From the NCBI RefSeq assembly GCF_000003605.2, contig NW_003126883.1, positions 679,478-701,294 on the forward strand: a DNA stretch of 21,817 bases. The letters are read 5' to 3'. Below the pieces are notes generated by a model that saw only the letters and a program-made list of their open reading frames with translations, searched no databases and was not told where the DNA came from. Positions 19,505 through 21,817 of this stretch are shown one piece after another (positions within the stretch are counted from its first letter, which is position 1; the number at the start of each line of letters is the position of its first letter). Both the position numbers and the translations under genes were made by a program. This DNA is from Saccoglossus kowalevskii. Lineage: Eukaryota; Hemichordata; Enteropneusta; Harrimaniidae.

Positions 19505-19625
19505 TCACCCTTGGGAAGGACTCAGGGTGAAAATCTGCCAAAACCAAAGGCCGGATCAGTAAGATCTAATGAAGGTGAATGACAGAGAACACTTGGCCAG
19601 AACTAGAGCATCTTCGCTAGCCAAG
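19505..19625. other. Two small hairpins of unknown role
   Basis: TCACCCT (19505-19511) pairs perfectly with AGGGTGA (19524-19530) across a 12-base loop. CTTGGC (19592-19597) pairs with GCCAAG (19620-19625) across a 22-base loop. I cannot assign them to any RNA gene or terminator. Confidence 0.4.
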
Positions 19626-20055
19626 GTTTATTTATTCGGCCGTCGCCTCACCACTACACCTTGGCAGATGGTATATAGCCAATGCATATTTAAGTACGCC
19701 CCCTCTGGCAATACTTATATAATTATAGATATTTCCTTCAATTCATTGTCCAGTCAAATTGCTCGTTATAGATGCATCACGGGCAAAATTGTACAGTTGA
19801 AGTTTTCTTCCAAGCTGACATTGTACTATCTGTTACATGAGTGCTAAAAATCCAACTGATTAGATTAATTCATTTTATTAATTTGTTTCCCTATTTTTCA
19901 CTATACTAAAGAAACACAGATATGACAAAGCCACCTTGAAATGCTAGGTAATATTCGTGTGCATGATATGCTCTCAGTATAAAGTGAACATAGATTCTCA
20001 ACCACCACACGTTCGAAAACATAGCAACTATATGTATCTGAGGTGACAACTGTGA

Positions 20056-20530
20056 ACTGTCTTTGGGATGATTTTATTATTTTGCACAAACCGACCTATG
20101 CTCGAGATGGAGGCTCTTTGCCAGTCTGCAGGGGATCGACTGTGGTATCTGCGTCGAATACACATTGCAACCGAAAAAGTGGCAAAAGCCAATTTTGCTT
20201 CTCAAAACTACCCACCAAATTAAGACGTTAGTGGGTGCATTACTTTCCCTCATGCCTGGGCAGCAAACTGTTAAACAAAGAAATTGAGTTTCTATCCTTA
20301 AATTGAAAGAGCAAGTTGTACTCCCAGAGGCGATTGCAATATTGGACATCAGCATCCCAGACCTCACAGACACCATTATCATCCCCACACCTACTGATGC
20401 AACCAATGCACAATTCCTGCAGATCATAAACTCGCTTACTGATGTTACAGTGATGACAGTGTTTCGTAAGCTGCATGAGTTTTCTCTGTCGTTATTCTCC
20501 TCCATGATTTTGTCTTCAATGAATTGTTAA
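20056..20530 (+). pseudogene. Unidentified coding-like block broken by a frameshift and a stop
   Basis: Three consecutive segments on the plus strand look like one protein. The first runs from ATG at 20068 to TAA at 20221 and contains MEALCQSAGDRLWYLRRIHI and EKVAKANFASQNYPPN. A shift of one base at about 20207-20220 continues as TTHQIKTLVGALLSLMPGQQ, ending at TGA 20285. The same frame then reads KLKEQVVLPEAIAILDISIP, with PTPTDATNAQFLQIINSLTD, up to TAA at 20530. The residue mix and amphipathic patterning resemble real protein, and the DNA is less AT-rich than its surroundings. I cannot name the family. The opposite strand has an ATG-initiated 142-codon frame (20505-20077) that I regard as the less likely reading. 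It may be a decayed element or host pseudogene. Confidence 0.4.
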
Positions 20531-20779
20531 ATGAGTATTAAATGTGAAATATTACAAAAATAGATCATTGGTGATGCAACTTCAAAACCTTAATTTAATT
20601 TAATTTAGCCGAATGACATTTTGTTGGTGGATTATGCTTTCTCGGAACAATCGTTAAAGCGACACTCATTGTCATCCTTGCAATGTGTGATATTCAACAA
20701 AAACTAAATACCTGATTTTTACACAATAAATATCCAGGCAGTTCGAACCAAATTAAAATGTTTCTCTACTGAGCATATA
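20531..20779. other. AT-rich sequence, no gene
   Basis: A short TTTAA repeat (about three units) lies near 20592-20608. Nothing else is recognisable. Confidence 0.5.
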
Positions 20780-20797
20780 CGCAATGCATTACGGGAG
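20780..20797 (-). promoter_or_regulatory. ZNF143/Staf-like binding site
   Basis: The minus strand reads CTCCCGTAATGCATTGCG, close to the 18 bp Staf/ZNF143 consensus (TACCCATAATGCATTGCG type). In animals such sites occur in snRNA-type and many TATA-less mRNA promoters. No snRNA gene, PSE or first exon is recognisable beside it, so its role is unknown. Confidence 0.4.
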
Positions 20798-20799
20798 AT

Positions 20800-21387
20800 A
20801 ATTATTATCACTATGGAAACTCACTAAATTATATGACTTGTTTATCTCTTGTCGCTGAGCACAATTTTGAGATGTGGGGAATACTCACACTATAGAAACA
20901 AGTGTAAAAATGCAATCAAATGTCAAATGTCCAGTGACCACATTTTATTTTTATTTTCGGTATTCTGAATTTATGAACATGAGATATAATCTTTAATTCG
21001 TCTAAAACTTCATTAAATGGCCTTTTCATGCAGTAATGGACATCACATAAAAACTATCTATAGTGGGATGATCATACATGTCATTTTATTTGTCAAAATG
21101 ACTGCGGTCTCAGAGGTATAAAACAATGCATGATTTTTATGTCGAGAATGTTTTATCAGTTAGAGCTACCAACCGACGCAAAGGGTCATTAATGTCAAAA
21201 CACTGATAGGAAGGGGAGCATAACCTATACCACAATTAATTAAAATTATGTAGATGGGTGTAATAAGTGTAATATGTAGATCATGGTCCAGCTCTCAACC
21301 ATAATGAATATATTTAAGAAGCCGATATATTAAAGTTGTGCTAGCATACAGCGGGGAGAAATTGTTCGCAACTCAACGGTTCAGAAG
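20800..21387. other. AT-rich sequence, no gene
   Basis: There are no useful reading frames and no recognisable element. Confidence 0.55.
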
Positions 21388-21651
21388 TAGGCTTATATAT
21401 TATGTCTGGCTCCAGTAAACAGTCCCTCTAGAGGAACGTATTCGTGGTTTGTGGTTTATATAAACATTCAAATAAAGACATAATCTGTGGTTCTGATTCA
21501 GGCCAACGTCAGCAAATTCCAGACCCAGACTAGCCCTGTCTCTATTGATAGTGATGAGCATGATGTTCCTTGTGTGAAACACAGATTGGGAACAATCCGC
21601 TACTAGGGGAACAGTAGACTCCAGTGTCAGGTGATGCACGCATTCAGACAA
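21388..21651 (-). CDS. Unidentified open frame, possible internal exon
   Basis: An 83-codon frame starts from TTG rather than ATG and ends in TAA. It contains HHLTLESTVPLVADC and INRDRASLGLEFADVGL, and has a more balanced composition than the surrounding DNA. The reading looks mildly protein-like, but no family is recognised and I saw no convincing splice acceptor upstream. It may be an element fragment or chance. Confidence 0.15.
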
Positions 21652-21817
21652 CGCACATCAGAAAAAAATTATCATTGTTATCATTTTAGCTACGTATGGA
21701 TTGCACTTGGCTGTTTAGAAAGTTAGATGACATCAACGCTGGATAGATAAAACTTAATTCTGACAGACCCTGTGTAAGAAATATAATATCATATGCCAAA
21801 GTGTTCTTGTACCTGAA
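21652..21817. other. Right end of the window, no feature seen
   Basis: AT-rich sequence with no frame or repeat that I can support. Confidence 0.5.

Noticed and set aside
19505..19625. Small hairpins as an ncRNA gene or terminator
   Set aside because: Stems are only six or seven pairs, the loops are long, and there is no pol III box, T-run or known RNA family signature.
20077..20505. 142-codon minus-strand ORF as the main gene at this locus
   Set aside because: It is ATG-initiated and the longest such frame here, but it lacks any recognisable domain and overlaps plus-strand segments whose residue pattern looks more like real protein. It is kept only as an alternative.
1..21817. CRISPR arrays, bacterial defence or biosynthetic systems, rRNA or complete tRNA genes
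   Set aside because: I saw no regularly spaced repeats, no operon-like coding, no rRNA-like sequence and no full cloverleaf. The whole window looks like animal nuclear DNA.

Overview
The window reads as AT-rich, gene-poor nuclear DNA from an invertebrate animal. There are no operons, no ribosome-binding sites and no long intact reading frames. The recognisable protein-like stretches are broken pieces of several classes of eukaryotic retroelement: two different LINEs, a DIRS-type element, and a reverse transcriptase of a type I associate with Penelope-like elements. A marine lophotrochozoan such as a mollusc would fit this mixture, but that is inference. I could not identify any intact host gene. 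The longest ATG-initiated frame is 142 codons and is probably not real.

Layout. Positions 1-2600: a short hairpin (MITE-like) repeat at 87-242, a CpG-containing promoter-like stretch around 280-484, and otherwise AT-rich sequence with one unproven small ORF on the minus strand (1487-1789). Positions 2640-3856: a decayed LINE on the plus strand, cut off inside reverse transcriptase motif A. Positions 3857-5992 and 8112-11564: two direct copies (A and B) of a non-coding repeat of about 2.1 kb, separated by a 2.1 kb spacer. Copy B carries a 984 bp 5'-truncated L1/Tx1-like LINE in reverse orientation (9969-10952) flanked by a perfect 14 bp target-site duplication. Copy A preserves the matching empty site at 5512-5525. 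Copy B also has an extra block of about 165 bp at 11088-11252. Positions 11565-14150: AT-rich sequence with a 26 bp exact repeat pair and a DIRS-type RNase H remnant (12859-13174) with an internal deletion. Positions 14150-17000: mostly nothing recognisable, apart from a 32 bp poly-T tract. Positions 17001-17273: a reverse transcriptase fragment that has lost its catalytic YxDD box. Positions 18633-18823: a cluster of heat-shock elements upstream of a TATA box. Positions 20056-20530: an unidentified coding-like block broken by one frameshift and one stop. The remainder holds a ZNF143/Staf-like site and small ORFs that I could not identify.

The features do not work together as a pathway. The window records retroelement insertion and decay. 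Its most informative parts are the A/B pair with a filled and an empty LINE insertion site, the heat-shock-element promoter without an identifiable gene, and the unidentified block near 20.1-20.5 kb. I found no convincing evidence for a new functional system.
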